DNA of 64,000 nt from Azophilus sp965116165 (GCA_965116165.1 OZ220484.1:3100001-3164000); one strand, 5' to 3'. Counted from the stretch's first letter, positions 18,142-26,804 are shown. Notes: generated by a model from the letters alone, not told the origin. Made by a program: numbers and translations.

Positions 18142-18287
18142 GGCCCGCACATGTCCCGTTCGCCATTGACGAATGCATGCTCAACGCTCGCGGCAGGCCC
18201 ACGGGGTTTAGTTCAGCCGTCGCTGTCGGCTATGCAAATTTTCAACAGGCTGCCAGGCCACGTGGTCGGAGGGGGGATGGACCGGCC
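18142..18287. other. Short intergenic region downstream of paralog 1
   Basis: The first 25 bases (ATTGG, then CATGTCCCG) resemble the start of the region after the second terminator (22798 onward), which marks the right edge of the duplicated unit. Nothing else is recognised. Confidence 0.5.
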
Positions 18288-19472
18288 CTAATTGCTGTAC
18301 AGGTAGTCGCGTGTTATCGGAACCGCTTGGTTGTTTTTGGCCAACTGCCATTGCAACACGACGAGGTCGCCCAACTCGAAGGCGGTTTGGCTGATCACGA
18401 GATAGAACTCCCACATTCGGCAGAAGCGCTCGCCCTTGCTCTCGACAAACTCGGCGCGAACGTTCTGGAAGCGGCGGTTCCATTCCCTGAGGGTGAAGGC
18501 GTAATGCCGTCGCCATACCTCGATATCGGCTGTCACCAGTCCGGCGCTCTCCACGACCGGCGCGATATCCGACAGCGACGGAATATAGCCGCCCGGAAAG
18601 ATGTAGCGGCGGATCCAGGGATTGACCGGGGCGGGCGGATCGGTACTGCCGATGGTGTGCAGTAGCGCCACGCCATCGTCGGCGAGGCGTTGCCGCACTG
18701 CATCGAAGAATCGTCGCATGTTTTGTTTGCCGACATGCTCGAACATGCCGACCGAGACGATGCGGTCATAGGTTCCCCGATGTTCCCGATAGTCCTCCAA
18801 CCGGAATCGCACTCGGTCCGCGAAACCCTGGGCGCGTGCGGTTTCCTTGGCCACGCGGAACTGCTCGGAGGAAAGGGTGAGACCGGTGACCGAGACATCG
18901 TGGTTCCGGGCGAGGTGCAGGGCCAGGCTTCCCCAGCCGCAGCCGATATCGAGAATGCGATGGCCGGGGCGCAGGTTGAGCTTGCCGGCGATGAGTTCGC
19001 TTTTCGCTCGCTGCGCCTCCTCAAGGCTCATGTCCGGGTCGCGGAAGTAGGCGCAGGAATAGTGCATGGTTGCGTCCAGGCAGGCGCGGAACAGGGGCTC
19101 GTCCAAGTTGTAGTGGTGGCTCACGTTGCGTCGGCTGGCGGCGATGGTGTTCCAGGAGGTGAGCAGCGCCTTGAGCGGATGCCGATGTTGGCTGCCCATC
19201 GCGGCGGTTTCCAGATTGTTGCGCAAAATGGTCAGCACATCGTGCAGGGAACCCGCGGTGATATCCCACAGTTGATCCATGTAGGATTCGCCGAGCTTCA
19301 ACCGGGGGTTGCGCATCATGACGGCCAGCGCCGAGGGGGCGTTCAGACGCAGCGCCGCCCTGGGTGTTCCGCTCCCGAAGGTGCGGCTCCCGCCCCTATG
19401 GTCGGTGACGGTCAGTTCACCCTGGCGGATAAACTTGTCCAGCAATGCAAAGCTCTTTCCCACCACTAACAC
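18288..19472 (-). CDS. cfa: Cyclopropane-fatty-acyl-phospholipid synthase family methyltransferase
   Basis: This 394-residue SAM-dependent enzyme of the Cfa/CmaA family transfers a methylene or methyl group to unsaturated acyl chains of membrane lipids. The N-terminal lipid-binding domain is followed by the methyltransferase core: VSHHYNLDEPLFRACLD, YSCAYF, the SAM motif ILDIGCGWGSLALHLA, and VSVGMFEHVG. The C-terminal WRRHYAFTLREWNRRF also fits the family. The start is GTG (19472, with further GTGs just inside). It lies between the two secreted paralogs, on the opposite strand. Confidence 0.92.
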   Translation of the reverse strand: MLVVGKSFALLDKFIRQGELTVTDHRGGSRTFGSGTPRAALRLNAPSALAVMMRNPRLKLGESYMDQLWDITAGSLHDVLTILRNNLETAAMGSQHRHPLKALLTSWNTIAASRRNVSHHYNLDEPLFRACLDATMHYSCAYFRDPDMSLEEAQRAKSELIAGKLNLRPGHRILDIGCGWGSLALHLARNHDVSVTGLTLSSEQFRVAKETARAQGFADRVRFRLEDYREHRGTYDRIVSVGMFEHVGKQNMRRFFDAVRQRLADDGVALLHTIGSTDPPAPVNPWIRRYIFPGGYIPSLSDIAPVVESAGLVTADIEVWRRHYAFTLREWNRRFQNVRAEFVESKGERFCRMWEFYLVISQTAFELGDLVVLQWQLAKNNQAVPITRDYLYSN

Positions 19473-19566
19473 TCGTAGGTGTTCTGCAGCGCAGACTCCT
19501 CATAGGTAAGAAACTCCCGCACAGATTATAAAGTCGCGGGGTTGATCGTGCAAGGTTTTGTATTGG

Positions 19567-20787
19567 CTCAGGAGATTTCGGAATTTAGGGTTGTCGGATC
19601 AGGCAGCCTCCTCAAGCTCGACAAGGTACTCGTTGGGGGTTCGGCAGTCCAGCGCCAGATGGGGCCGCTCGTAGTTGTGGAAGAACTCGTACCCGGCGAG
19701 CCTGGGTGTGACGTCGGCGACGGTGAGTGGGCCGTCGTAGAGGTTCCAGAACTCGATCCGGGCGGACCGGTTGGCGCGCTCGACATGGCCGTTGAGCTGG
19801 GGTCGCCGCGGGGGCAGGACATGGAGGGGGATGCGCCGCGCCTCGCAGGCGCGCTCGAAGTCGGCGCGGAACTCGGCGCCGCCGTCGACCTGTATGGAGG
19901 CGACGGGGAACGGCATGTTCTCGACCACGGCGGCCAGGAAGCGCCCGGCGTTGCCGGCCGTGGCCCGCGAGAACACCCGGGCGACCATGTGCCTAGTTGT
20001 CGGGCAGACGGCGCGGAATTCCTTGAGAACCCGGCCGTCGCGGCTGTATGTCATGTGGTCGACCTGGACCAGCTCGCCGGGGGCGCGCGCGCTGTCGCCG
20101 TGGCTCCAGCGCCGCGCCCAGGCGCCGTCGAAGGTGCGGCGGCGCGCGGGTTTGGGCCGGCCCTCGCAGAAGGAGGCGCGCCGGGTGCGGCCGTCGGCGA
20201 TGGCCTCTTCGATGATGCGCCCGACGGTGGAGACGGACAGGCGGACGCCGCGCCGGTCGAGCATGGCCTTGAGTCTCACCTTGCCCATGAACGGATACCG
20301 TGCCCGCATGCCGAGCACGGCCCGGACATCCGGGTCGGTCCACCGCCGCCGCCGGACGGTGCGCGGGCGGGTGCTTCGGGGCTCGAGCGCCCGGACGCCG
20401 CCGCGGCGGAAGGCCTTGCGCCAGTCGTAGTAGGTGCTTTTGGGCAGGCGGATGGCGCACAGTGCGTCGCCGCGGCGCATGCCGCCGTCGACCATCTTGT
20501 CGACGAGTTCGAGGGCGCGCAGGCGCCGCCGGGCGGTCGCGCCGGTCTTGGTGTCGACGCGCGGGCGCTTGCGGGAGGGGGGACGGACATGTAACAGTTT
20601 CATGCTCGGGCTCCTTGTTTGGTTGGATGAAACAAGCATGCCTGAGCCGGCGGGGCGCGTCAGCGCGCACCGCCGGGCCTTGAACTCCGGTCGCTCCGCT
20701 CCCTCCGTTCAAGGCCCGGCGCCACCCTCCCCATGTCGACAAGCCATGGGCTTGGACACCGGAGGGTAAGTTCCGAAATGTATCTGA
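19567..20787 (-). mobile_element. IS481-like insertion sequence
   Basis: The transposase gene is enclosed by imperfect terminal inverted repeats of about 22 bp: CTCAGGAGATTTCGGAATTTA at the left, with a right end that reads CTCAGATACATTTCGGAACT on the other strand. The element is about 1.22 kb. No clear target duplication was found. It sits between cfa and the second secreted paralog, so it may have arrived after the duplication or promoted it. Confidence 0.78.
19599..20603 (-). CDS. IS481-like transposase
   Basis: This protein of about 334 residues has an N-terminal helix-turn-helix region (MRRGDALCAIRLPKSTYYDW), a basic linker, and an rve-type catalytic domain. The acidic residues are D in LVQVDHMTYS, D in IQVDGGAEFR, and E in NGHVERANR, about 35 residues after the second D (DD35E). 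The ATG at 20603 is preferred because AAGGAG lies at good spacing before it; the frame is open to 20639. The gene appears intact. A 350-codon frame on the opposite strand is its GC-rich antisense shadow. Confidence 0.9.
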   Translation of the reverse strand: MKLLHVRPPSRKRPRVDTKTGATARRRLRALELVDKMVDGGMRRGDALCAIRLPKSTYYDWRKAFRRGGVRALEPRSTRPRTVRRRRWTDPDVRAVLGMRARYPFMGKVRLKAMLDRRGVRLSVSTVGRIIEEAIADGRTRRASFCEGRPKPARRRTFDGAWARRWSHGDSARAPGELVQVDHMTYSRDGRVLKEFRAVCPTTRHMVARVFSRATAGNAGRFLAAVVENMPFPVASIQVDGGAEFRADFERACEARRIPLHVLPPRRPQLNGHVERANRSARIEFWNLYDGPLTVADVTPRLAGYEFFHNYERPHLALDCRTPNEYLVELEEAA

Positions 20788-21052
20788 GCTAGAACAGGTT
20801 TGTGTGGAGCAACAGCTTCACCCAAAATGCTAACCGCTTCGCGCACTCTCGGTGCCACCACCGGCATGTCCGCCGCCCTAGCGATACAGGCCAGCGTACC
20901 CGGCAAAAAAGTTGTTGTCATACCGGCGGGGATGTGGATAATCCGCCCGTGGACCCGTGGACCCGTGGACCCGTGGACCCGCGTCTTGATGCGTGGGCAA
21001 CGGTGTCCGGTTCCCCGGTCCGGGCATTTAACTTGGGATACGGAGAACAACG
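20788..21052. other. Upstream region of secreted paralog 2
   Basis: The region from 20908 repeats the upstream region of paralog 1. It includes a 9-bp tandem array at 20945-20981, and GGAGAACAACG just before the ATG serves as the ribosome-binding site. No gene is supported between the IS end and this block. Confidence 0.65.
20945..20981 (+). repeat. 9-bp tandem repeats upstream of secreted paralog 2
   Basis: About four units of CCCGTGGAC match the array at 16161-16204. It lies 72 bp before the start codon, the same distance as at paralog 1. Confidence 0.85.
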
Positions 21053-22735
21053 ATGTCCGACATGAAACCCCCCGTGGCCGCGCTCGCGGCCGCCCTGCTG
21101 CTGTGGCCGGGCCTGGCGCTCGCGGCGACAACGTTCCAGCAACTCGACGGCACGGGCGAGATGGCGCCCAAGCCGGTGGAGTACGCCCGGGAGCTGGTGA
21201 AGGTTGCGGCGGGCAAGAAGACCGTCAACCTCAAGAGTCCGGCGGCCGCCATGGCGAGTGATACCAGGCACCGGGTGGCCGCGGCGCTCAAGCGGGATAT
21301 CAAGCCGAACGAGGAGCTCTATCTGCGCTTGGCGCTGGGCGGCGGCATGGTGTTCGCCGAGGGGAAGGACGTGGGCGGCATCGGGTGGCGTTTCTCCTCG
21401 TACCCTCTGGCCGAGACAATATGCACGGCCGACGACGGAACGCAAGTAGTTCGTTTGGATGGTACGACATCGGTGGGTGTGGTGATTGGAAAGCAGTTCA
21501 TCTCGGGGCGTTCGGGGGAGGCCGTTGCCGTCTTCAAGATCACCACCACCGGGGGTTCGTTCGGCATTCCCACCGGGGAAGGGAGCACGAGGGAAATTCC
21601 TTTTGAGCTAAGCTCCGTAAGCTCTAAAAAGGAGTGTAACCGGCCGCAGCAGCCCGTGAGGATATTCGCGGACATCGTGGACTATCTGGCGGTTCCGGCG
21701 GGCGTGGGCAGCTATACGGCGAGCATCTCGCTGCACGGCGATGCGGACGAGGCGTTCGCGGGCACGAACGCGTCCACGGCGCTGGCCGGCACGGCCACGA
21801 TCGTGAGGGTTGTCGACGGGCTGGCCGCCACGGTCACGGCCGAGGCCCAGCCGGCGGTCGCGCACGTGGGCACCTCCCCGCAGCCGTTCCTGTGGTTCCG
21901 CGACACGAGCGCCGCGAGCACCACCGGCGTGAAGAACAAGGCGGTGCTCGGCTCGGCCAAGGCGACGGTCGCGAGGGACGACCTCTACAATGCCACCAGC
22001 GGCAAGGTCGCCACGGGGAGCGACCTGCTGCCCGACGGCAGCGTCAATTTCTCGGTGGAGGGAAACTTCTCGATCGGGGCGTTCAGCCTGAAGGTTCCCA
22101 CGGACGCCGACGACCCGTCGAAGGATTGCCCGGCCGCCGGCACGGCGGGTTCGCCGGCGGTGGGCAACCTCAAGCCGGCGGCCGCCGGCCCGGCCGACAT
22201 GGCGATGCTGAAGGGGCAGAACGCGGGGACGTACCATCTGTGCGTTCAGGTTGACACCATGGGGATGAACGCGACCCCGATTCCGGCCGGGATGTACCGC
22301 GGGACCATCAGCCGCGACGGGGGCACCGGCACCGATGTGACGCTGGCGACGGGGGTGATCGGCAATATCCGGCGCAACGGCACGACGGTGGACCTGACCT
22401 ATCTGACGGTGTCCGAGAAGTACAACCAGCGCCTGATCATCGTCAACAAGGGGACGAACGAGGCGACCTACACCCTGGGCTCGTTCGTGACGGAGGAGGG
22501 TGCGCGGGCGGTTGCGACGGCGGCGGCGCGCGGCACGGTTGCGGCGGGTGGCCAGGTGGTTCTGCGGGTTTCGGACCTGGTTGAGTTCACGGGTCGGACG
22601 ACGCGGGGTGCGGCGACGCTGAGCATCAACGCGGATGTGGGGGACATTCGTGTGGCGACCACCCAGGTGAACCTTCTGGACGGCGGCACGGACACGGTGG
22701 TCTACGCCTCGGTGGACGGCGCCTCGGTCAACTAG
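21053..22735 (+). CDS. Secreted protein of unknown function, paralog 2
   Basis: This 560-residue protein has a signal peptide (VAALAAALLLWPGLALAA) and is collinear with the protein at 16276. Identity is very high from about residue 200 to the C-terminus and over residues 1-110. Two segments are almost unrelated between the two: about residues 115-148 and 163-202. Between them the island FISGRSGEAVAVFK is unchanged. This mosaic pattern suggests recombination or strong diversifying selection at exposed loops (inference). A remnant of a third family member lies at 51530-51815. Function is unknown. Confidence 0.88.
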   Translation: MSDMKPPVAALAAALLLWPGLALAATTFQQLDGTGEMAPKPVEYARELVKVAAGKKTVNLKSPAAAMASDTRHRVAAALKRDIKPNEELYLRLALGGGMVFAEGKDVGGIGWRFSSYPLAETICTADDGTQVVRLDGTTSVGVVIGKQFISGRSGEAVAVFKITTTGGSFGIPTGEGSTREIPFELSSVSSKKECNRPQQPVRIFADIVDYLAVPAGVGSYTASISLHGDADEAFAGTNASTALAGTATIVRVVDGLAATVTAEAQPAVAHVGTSPQPFLWFRDTSAASTTGVKNKAVLGSAKATVARDDLYNATSGKVATGSDLLPDGSVNFSVEGNFSIGAFSLKVPTDADDPSKDCPAAGTAGSPAVGNLKPAAAGPADMAMLKGQNAGTYHLCVQVDTMGMNATPIPAGMYRGTISRDGGTGTDVTLATGVIGNIRRNGTTVDLTYLTVSEKYNQRLIIVNKGTNEATYTLGSFVTEEGARAVATAAARGTVAAGGQVVLRVSDLVEFTGRTTRGAATLSINADVGDIRVATTQVNLLDGGTDTVVYASVDGASVN

Positions 22736-22770
22736 ACATCCATTCTCCGTCACCCGGCATGGCCGGGTAG

Positions 22771-22800
22771 GGGAGGGCTTCGCGGCCCTCCCTTTTTATT
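22771..22800 (+). terminator. Rho-independent terminator of secreted paralog 2
   Basis: A perfect 8-bp stem GGGAGGGC/GCCCTCCC (22771-22778 with 22785-22792) with loop TTCGCG is followed by TTTTTATT. A second small inverted pair, ACCCGGCATGGCCGGGT, lies just upstream. Confidence 0.9.
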
Positions 22801-23165
22801 GGTTGCCCATGTCCCGATTGCCGTGCACGCCAAGGGGACGCAGGGGTTGAGCGTGTTCGATGCGGTCGCCTTGGTCGCTTCCGGCGCAGGTTGGAAAATT
22901 CTCCGGATCGGGTCGACCGATTGGTTTCGAAACCCTGCGCATGTCACGGGTCGTATTCATCTTGAGCTCGCGCACCTCCTTGAGGAAGACCGGGGGTTAC
23001 GTGCGAGCGTCGAGGACAAAACGGACGAGAAATCGACGGAATCCGAATTATCGGGGGAGCTTGGTAACGACGATGCGGTTTAGCGTGGGGATGCCGTATC
23101 CCCGGGTCTCAACCGCCGCTTTGCGCCCGCCCGCGAGCTTGGATTGCGGCGCGGTGCTCGGCGAC
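22801..23165. other. Intergenic region, possible gene debris
   Basis: Frames here are open by GC bias, but none has a convincing start or a recognisable product. On the minus strand a short run, RKAAVETRGYGIPTLNR, looks protein-like and might be the tail of a lost gene; I could not identify it. Confidence 0.4.
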
Positions 23166-24047
23166 TTATCGAGTCGCCGGCACCGTGCCGATATGCTCGA
23201 CGATATGCCCGGCGATTTCAGCAAGCAGTGGATCGGGCAGGTCGTGGCCGAGCTTGTCTATCACCACCAGCCGCCCGTTTTTCAGTGCCTTGGCAGTCTC
23301 CTCGCCGGCCGCCAAGGGTACGAGGGGGTCGGCATTTCCGTGTATGACGAGGCCCGGTATGTCGAGCTTGCCGAGCGCCTCGCGACGGTCCTGCTGATGC
23401 AGGATGGCGAGCAGTTGGCGGGTAAATCCATCCCTTGGAAAACCCCGGTCGATGGCCTGCTTGGAGCGTCGGGCCAGGCCGACTTGCGCGGAATCGAAAT
23501 GCGGGCCGCCCACGGCCACCCAGGCGCGCCGGTTCTGGGCAATGGCCGCTTCGCGCTCCTCGGGCAGGGGGTCGATGAAGGCTGCGCTCGCGTCTTCGTC
23601 GGCCGCGGCGAGATCGGGTGGGCCGCTCGTCGACATGATGGAGGTGAGGCTAAAGCAACGCTCGGGATGCTCGATGGCGAGTGTCTGCGCAATCATTCCA
23701 CCCATGGAAAGACCGACGAGGTGGGCACCCGCCTGACCCAGGTGATTCAGTAGCCCTACCAGATCCCCCGCCATGTCGCTCAGGCTGTAGGGGCATTGAT
23801 GGGCACTTGGGTCCGCAAGAACTTCCAGAAGAGCCGGCACCGGTGCATCCACCGTATCCGACAGGCCGATATCCCGATTGTCCATGGCGATGACCCGATA
23901 GCCGGAATGGGTAATCACATCGATAAATGCCTCGGGCCAGTGGATGAGCTGACAGGATAGGCCGTGCACAAGCAGTACCGGCGGGTCGGCCCGGGCACCC
24001 CATTGCTCGTAGTGGATGTGCGAATTTCCGTTGCGAAACCTGGGCAT
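23166..24047 (-). CDS. Alpha/beta hydrolase
   Basis: This 293-residue alpha/beta-fold hydrolase has the oxyanion region VLLVHGLSCQLIHWPEAF, a nucleophile elbow GLSMGGM (serine at about residue 117), an acidic residue in IPGLVIHGNADPLVP, and the terminal catalytic histidine in LGHDLPDPLL. It resembles esterases and meta-cleavage-type hydrolases. The substrate is unknown. The ATG at 24047 (MPRFRNGNSHIHYEQWG) fits the family start. The gene is divergent from the small gene and TRAP operon downstream. Confidence 0.88.
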   Translation of the reverse strand: MPRFRNGNSHIHYEQWGARADPPVLLVHGLSCQLIHWPEAFIDVITHSGYRVIAMDNRDIGLSDTVDAPVPALLEVLADPSAHQCPYSLSDMAGDLVGLLNHLGQAGAHLVGLSMGGMIAQTLAIEHPERCFSLTSIMSTSGPPDLAAADEDASAAFIDPLPEEREAAIAQNRRAWVAVGGPHFDSAQVGLARRSKQAIDRGFPRDGFTRQLLAILHQQDRREALGKLDIPGLVIHGNADPLVPLAAGEETAKALKNGRLVVIDKLGHDLPDPLLAEIAGHIVEHIGTVPATR

Positions 24048-24179
24048 GGCGATTGCTCGTGGAAAAGGCGCGCATATTAGCAGCTTCAGAATTGTTGCGG
24101 ACAAAACCGGATCAACCCCACTTGACATGGCATGGCTCGCTTCGGACGATGCGCAACTCGCGTGAAGAGCAAGAGACCC

Positions 24180-24389
24180 ATGGGAAAGGCGTTGATAATT
24201 GCGGCAACATGCGTTGTCGGTGCGTTGACCCTTCTAAGCCAGTTACCTACTTTGCTGACCGCTGTTGACGAGGCGAACGAGGCGAATATGGACGAAAAGA
24301 TCGAATTGTTCAGACCTTCCTTAAATACATCGGTTACGGTTCAGTTCGCGCAGGTCGAATATATGCGTATTGGCGAGACAGGGCACTAG
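24180..24389 (+). CDS. Small hypothetical protein with one membrane helix, partly repeat-derived
   Basis: This possible 69-residue protein has a hydrophobic segment (ALIIAATCVVGALTLLSQL) and then an acidic tail. Residues KIELFRPSL are encoded by a 24-bp fragment of repeat A (24300-24323). A real gene may have been altered by that insertion, or the frame may be spurious. It ends immediately before the tatT start codon, so it could be a leader in the operon. Confidence 0.35.
   Translation: MGKALIIAATCVVGALTLLSQLPTLLTAVDEANEANMDEKIELFRPSLNTSVTVQFAQVEYMRIGETGH
24300..24323 (+). repeat. Fragment of repeat A
   Basis: ATCGAATTGTTCAGACCTTC and CTTA equal the right end of repeat A; the left 80 bp of the element is missing. 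It lies inside a small open reading frame. Confidence 0.7.
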
Positions 24390-25328
24390 ATGCGATCCGG
24401 CAAATCAGGCGGGCCGGTAGGGAGCCCGAAATCATGTCTTTCTCCGGGGCTTGGGAGCCTGCGTCATATCGGGTGTCATTTGGCGTTGCGATGGCTGATG
24501 CCGCTCGCGCTCTGCGGCTTGGCGGGCTGCTCCGCGCTCATATCCAATGTGACCGAGGAGCTCGCGGGCGACCTGTCGGTGGCCATTTTGGAAAATCCCG
24601 ATGTCGATGTCGTGCGCGAGGGCGCGCCCGCCTACTTGATCCTCATTGACGGCCTGCTCAACAGCACACCGGACAATGTCGTGCTCCTTGCGCAGGCGGC
24701 GACCTTGAATTCCGCCTATGCGGGCGCCTTCATTGACGATGCCGAACGCGCCCGGCTGATGTCCACGAAAGCCAAGGTGCTGGCACTGCGAGCCGTTTGC
24801 CTTGGCGTCGATGGCGGATGCGGCCTGGTGACCCGGCCCTTCGATGAGTTTGAATTGTGGGTGGCGGAACTCGAGAAGCGCGATGTGCCGCTGGTTTACG
24901 GTCTCGCGACCAGTTGGGCGGGATGGATTCAGGCGCACAGCGACGATTTCAACGCGGTTGCCGAACTCGGGCGGGTCAAGGTGCTGATTGGCCGCATCGC
25001 GGAACTCGACGAGGGTCACGATTACGGCGGACCGCATCTATATCTGGGCATTTTCGAGGTGTTGCTGCCGCCCGCCCTTGGCGGCAGGCCCGAAGTCGGC
25101 CGCTATCATTTCGAGCGCGCCATCGCCCTTTCCGAGGGGCGTCACCTACTTACCAAGGTGATGTTTGCCGATCAATATGCTCGGCTCGTTTTCGACCGGC
25201 CCCTTCACGACCGCCTGCTCAACGAGGTTTTGTCGACCGACGAAGACCCGCCCGAGTTGCGGTTGATGAACGCGGTCGCCAAACGGCTGGCGCGGGACTT
25301 GCTGGAATCCGCCGATGACTATTTCTGA
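24390..25328 (+). CDS. TRAP transporter TatT component, lipoprotein
   Basis: This 312-residue protein matches the TatT (TPAT, tetratricopeptide-repeat) family that partners some TRAP transporters. A lipobox, LCGLAGC, places the lipidated cysteine near residue 47. The helical repeat part includes DGLLNSTPDNVVLLAQAATL, YAGAFIDDAERARLMSTKAK and HLYLGIFEVLLPPALGGRP. In characterised systems TatT forms a complex with the solute-binding protein and helps deliver hydrophobic ligands. The N-terminus before the lipoprotein signal is long, so the true start may be further in. It precedes dctP, dctQ and dctM. Confidence 0.87.
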   Translation: MRSGKSGGPVGSPKSCLSPGLGSLRHIGCHLALRWLMPLALCGLAGCSALISNVTEELAGDLSVAILENPDVDVVREGAPAYLILIDGLLNSTPDNVVLLAQAATLNSAYAGAFIDDAERARLMSTKAKVLALRAVCLGVDGGCGLVTRPFDEFELWVAELEKRDVPLVYGLATSWAGWIQAHSDDFNAVAELGRVKVLIGRIAELDEGHDYGGPHLYLGIFEVLLPPALGGRPEVGRYHFERAIALSEGRHLLTKVMFADQYARLVFDRPLHDRLLNEVLSTDEDPPELRLMNAVAKRLARDLLESADDYF

Positions 25329-25341
25329 ACGAACCTCCTCC

Positions 25342-26718
25342 ATGAAAAAATGTCCACAACCGGGCGGCGGGTCGACCCGTCCGACCTTTAAAAGTCCATT
25401 GTGGGCCCACCGCACGGATCGACAACACCCTCCGAAGCCAGAGCAGGAGCGCCGCGGGCCAGCTCTATCCCAAGAATCGGGCGTTGTTTCCCCTATCCGG
25501 GCGGAGCATCGGGACGGAACGGAAAGACCAGTTCTATCCCAGGGGTCGGGTGCTGTTTCCCCGCGTCTCCGGCCCGGCCTGGGAGCCGAAACTCGCGTGG
25601 GGAAATCCGATGGTTGGGCGGCGAATCGGCCTGTTGCACGAGCGGGCGAGCATCGTATCCGATATGGAAAGCGACAATCCGATGGTTGGGCGGCGAATCG
25701 ACCTGTTGCACGGGGGTGCCGCCTTGGCGGGATTTTGACGGCTTTGTGCGTTTTGTTGTTGGCCGGCACTGTATCCGCCACCGCTTTGAAAATTGCCACC
25801 TTGTCGCCGGAGGGATCCGTGTGGATGAATCTCCTGCGCGAGGGCGGCAAACGGGTGGCGGCCGAGACGGCGGGCCGGGTAACCTTCAAGTTCTACCCCG
25901 GTGGCGTGATGGGCGATGACAAGGCCGTCCTGCGCAAGATTCGCGTTGGCCAATTGCACGGGGCGGTGGTGACCTCCGGTGCCCTGGTCCAGTCCTATCC
26001 CGATATCGGTCTGTATGGCCTGCCCATGGCGTTTCGCTCCGGGGAGGAGGCGGACTATGTGCGCGAGCGCATGGACGCCAAGTTGCTCAGGGGGTTGCGG
26101 GAAAAAGGCTTCGTCTCGTTCGGCATTGCCGAGGTCGGTTTCGCCCACGCCATGTCGCAGGCGGTTATCACCAATGTCGAAGACGCCAGAAAACTGAAGG
26201 TTTGGGTGCCGGACAACGACCCCGGCTCCGCCCGGGCGTTCAATGCCTTTGGCATTGCTCCCATCCCGCTGCCCATCGCCGATGTGCTTGGCGGATTGCA
26301 GACGGAACTGATCGACAGCGTCGCCACCCCGCCGGTGGCGGCCATCGCCCTGCAGTGGCATACGCAACTCGACCACGTTATGGACCTGCCGCTGGTTTAC
26401 GTCTATGGCCTGCTCGCAATTGCCGGACGGCCCTTCGACCGGCTGGCCGAGATGGATCGGAATACAGTGCGGCGCGTGATGGGCGAGATTGTGGAGCAAG
26501 TCAACGCCCGCAGCCGGGACGATCACGAACAGGCCTCGGCGGCGCTGAGAAAACAGGGTTTGACCTACCATCGAACGATCGGCGAGGAACGGCGCGAATG
26601 GCAACGCCTAGCGGACATCTCCGCGCAACAAATGGTCGAGGAAGGCTACATTTCCGCAAAGATCCACGAGGAAATGCAAGAGCATATCGAAGCTTATCGA
26701 GCAGCGCGCCAAAACTGA
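25342..26718 (+). CDS. dctP: TRAP transporter solute-binding protein DctP, with repeat-bearing N-terminal extension
   Basis: The body of this protein (from about base 25716) is a normal DctP family binding protein: signal-like LTALCVLLLAGTVSATA, then LKIATLSPEGSVWMNLLREG, KFYPGGVMGDDKAVLRKIR, and KVWVPDNDPGSARAFNAFG. Upstream, the frame continues about 125 codons to ATG 25342 through low-complexity DNA with two pairs of direct repeats (25460-25494 with 25528-25562; 25605-25640 with 25677-25712). These suggest repeats were inserted between the original MKK start and the hydrophobic core, without a frameshift. Translation might instead begin at TTG 25734. It imports an unknown organic anion together with dctQM. 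Confidence 0.82.
   Translation: MKKCPQPGGGSTRPTFKSPLWAHRTDRQHPPKPEQERRGPALSQESGVVSPIRAEHRDGTERPVLSQGSGAVSPRLRPGLGAETRVGKSDGWAANRPVARAGEHRIRYGKRQSDGWAANRPVARGCRLGGILTALCVLLLAGTVSATALKIATLSPEGSVWMNLLREGGKRVAAETAGRVTFKFYPGGVMGDDKAVLRKIRVGQLHGAVVTSGALVQSYPDIGLYGLPMAFRSGEEADYVRERMDAKLLRGLREKGFVSFGIAEVGFAHAMSQAVITNVEDARKLKVWVPDNDPGSARAFNAFGIAPIPLPIADVLGGLQTELIDSVATPPVAAIALQWHTQLDHVMDLPLVYVYGLLAIAGRPFDRLAEMDRNTVRRVMGEIVEQVNARSRDDHEQASAALRKQGLTYHRTIGEERREWQRLADISAQQMVEEGYISAKIHEEMQEHIEAYRAARQN
25460..25712 (+). repeat. Direct repeats within the dctP N-terminal region
   Basis: Two different repeat pairs occur here. Copies at 25460-25494 and 25528-25562 share the pattern CTATCCCA, TCGGG, TGTTTCCCC. 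Copies at 25605-25640 and 25677-25712 share ATCCGATGGTTGGGCGGCG and AATCG, then CCTGTTGCACG. The spacings are 68 and 72 bp. All are in the dctP frame upstream of the secretion signal. Confidence 0.8.
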
Positions 26719-26776
26719 AAACTGTGGGTGTGATACCCCAATTTCTTCGCCATTTCATCATTAACTGTAATGCCTT

Positions 26777-26804
26777 GATGACAGGGTTTATCAGAGGTTC
26801 CTTA
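26777..26804 (-). repeat. Fragment of repeat A upstream of dctQ
   Basis: GATGACAGGGTTTATCAGAG and GTTCCTTA match the end of inverted repeat A copies such as 39500-39527. The fragment ends one base before the dctQ start codon. Confidence 0.65.

Noticed and set aside
16855..18150. A 431-codon minus-strand frame over secreted paralog 1 (and a similar 381-codon frame over paralog 2)
   Set aside because: Arg/His-rich translation typical of antisense to GC-rich genes. The plus-strand frames have signal peptides, ribosome-binding sites and terminators.
19542..20594. A 350-codon plus-strand frame
   Set aside because: It is the antisense of the IS481-like transposase; the transposase on the minus strand has DDE motifs and a ribosome-binding site, while this frame has no recognisable domain.
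22860..23753. A 297-codon plus-strand frame
   Set aside because: Most of it is antisense to the alpha/beta hydrolase, and the rest has no good start or domain.
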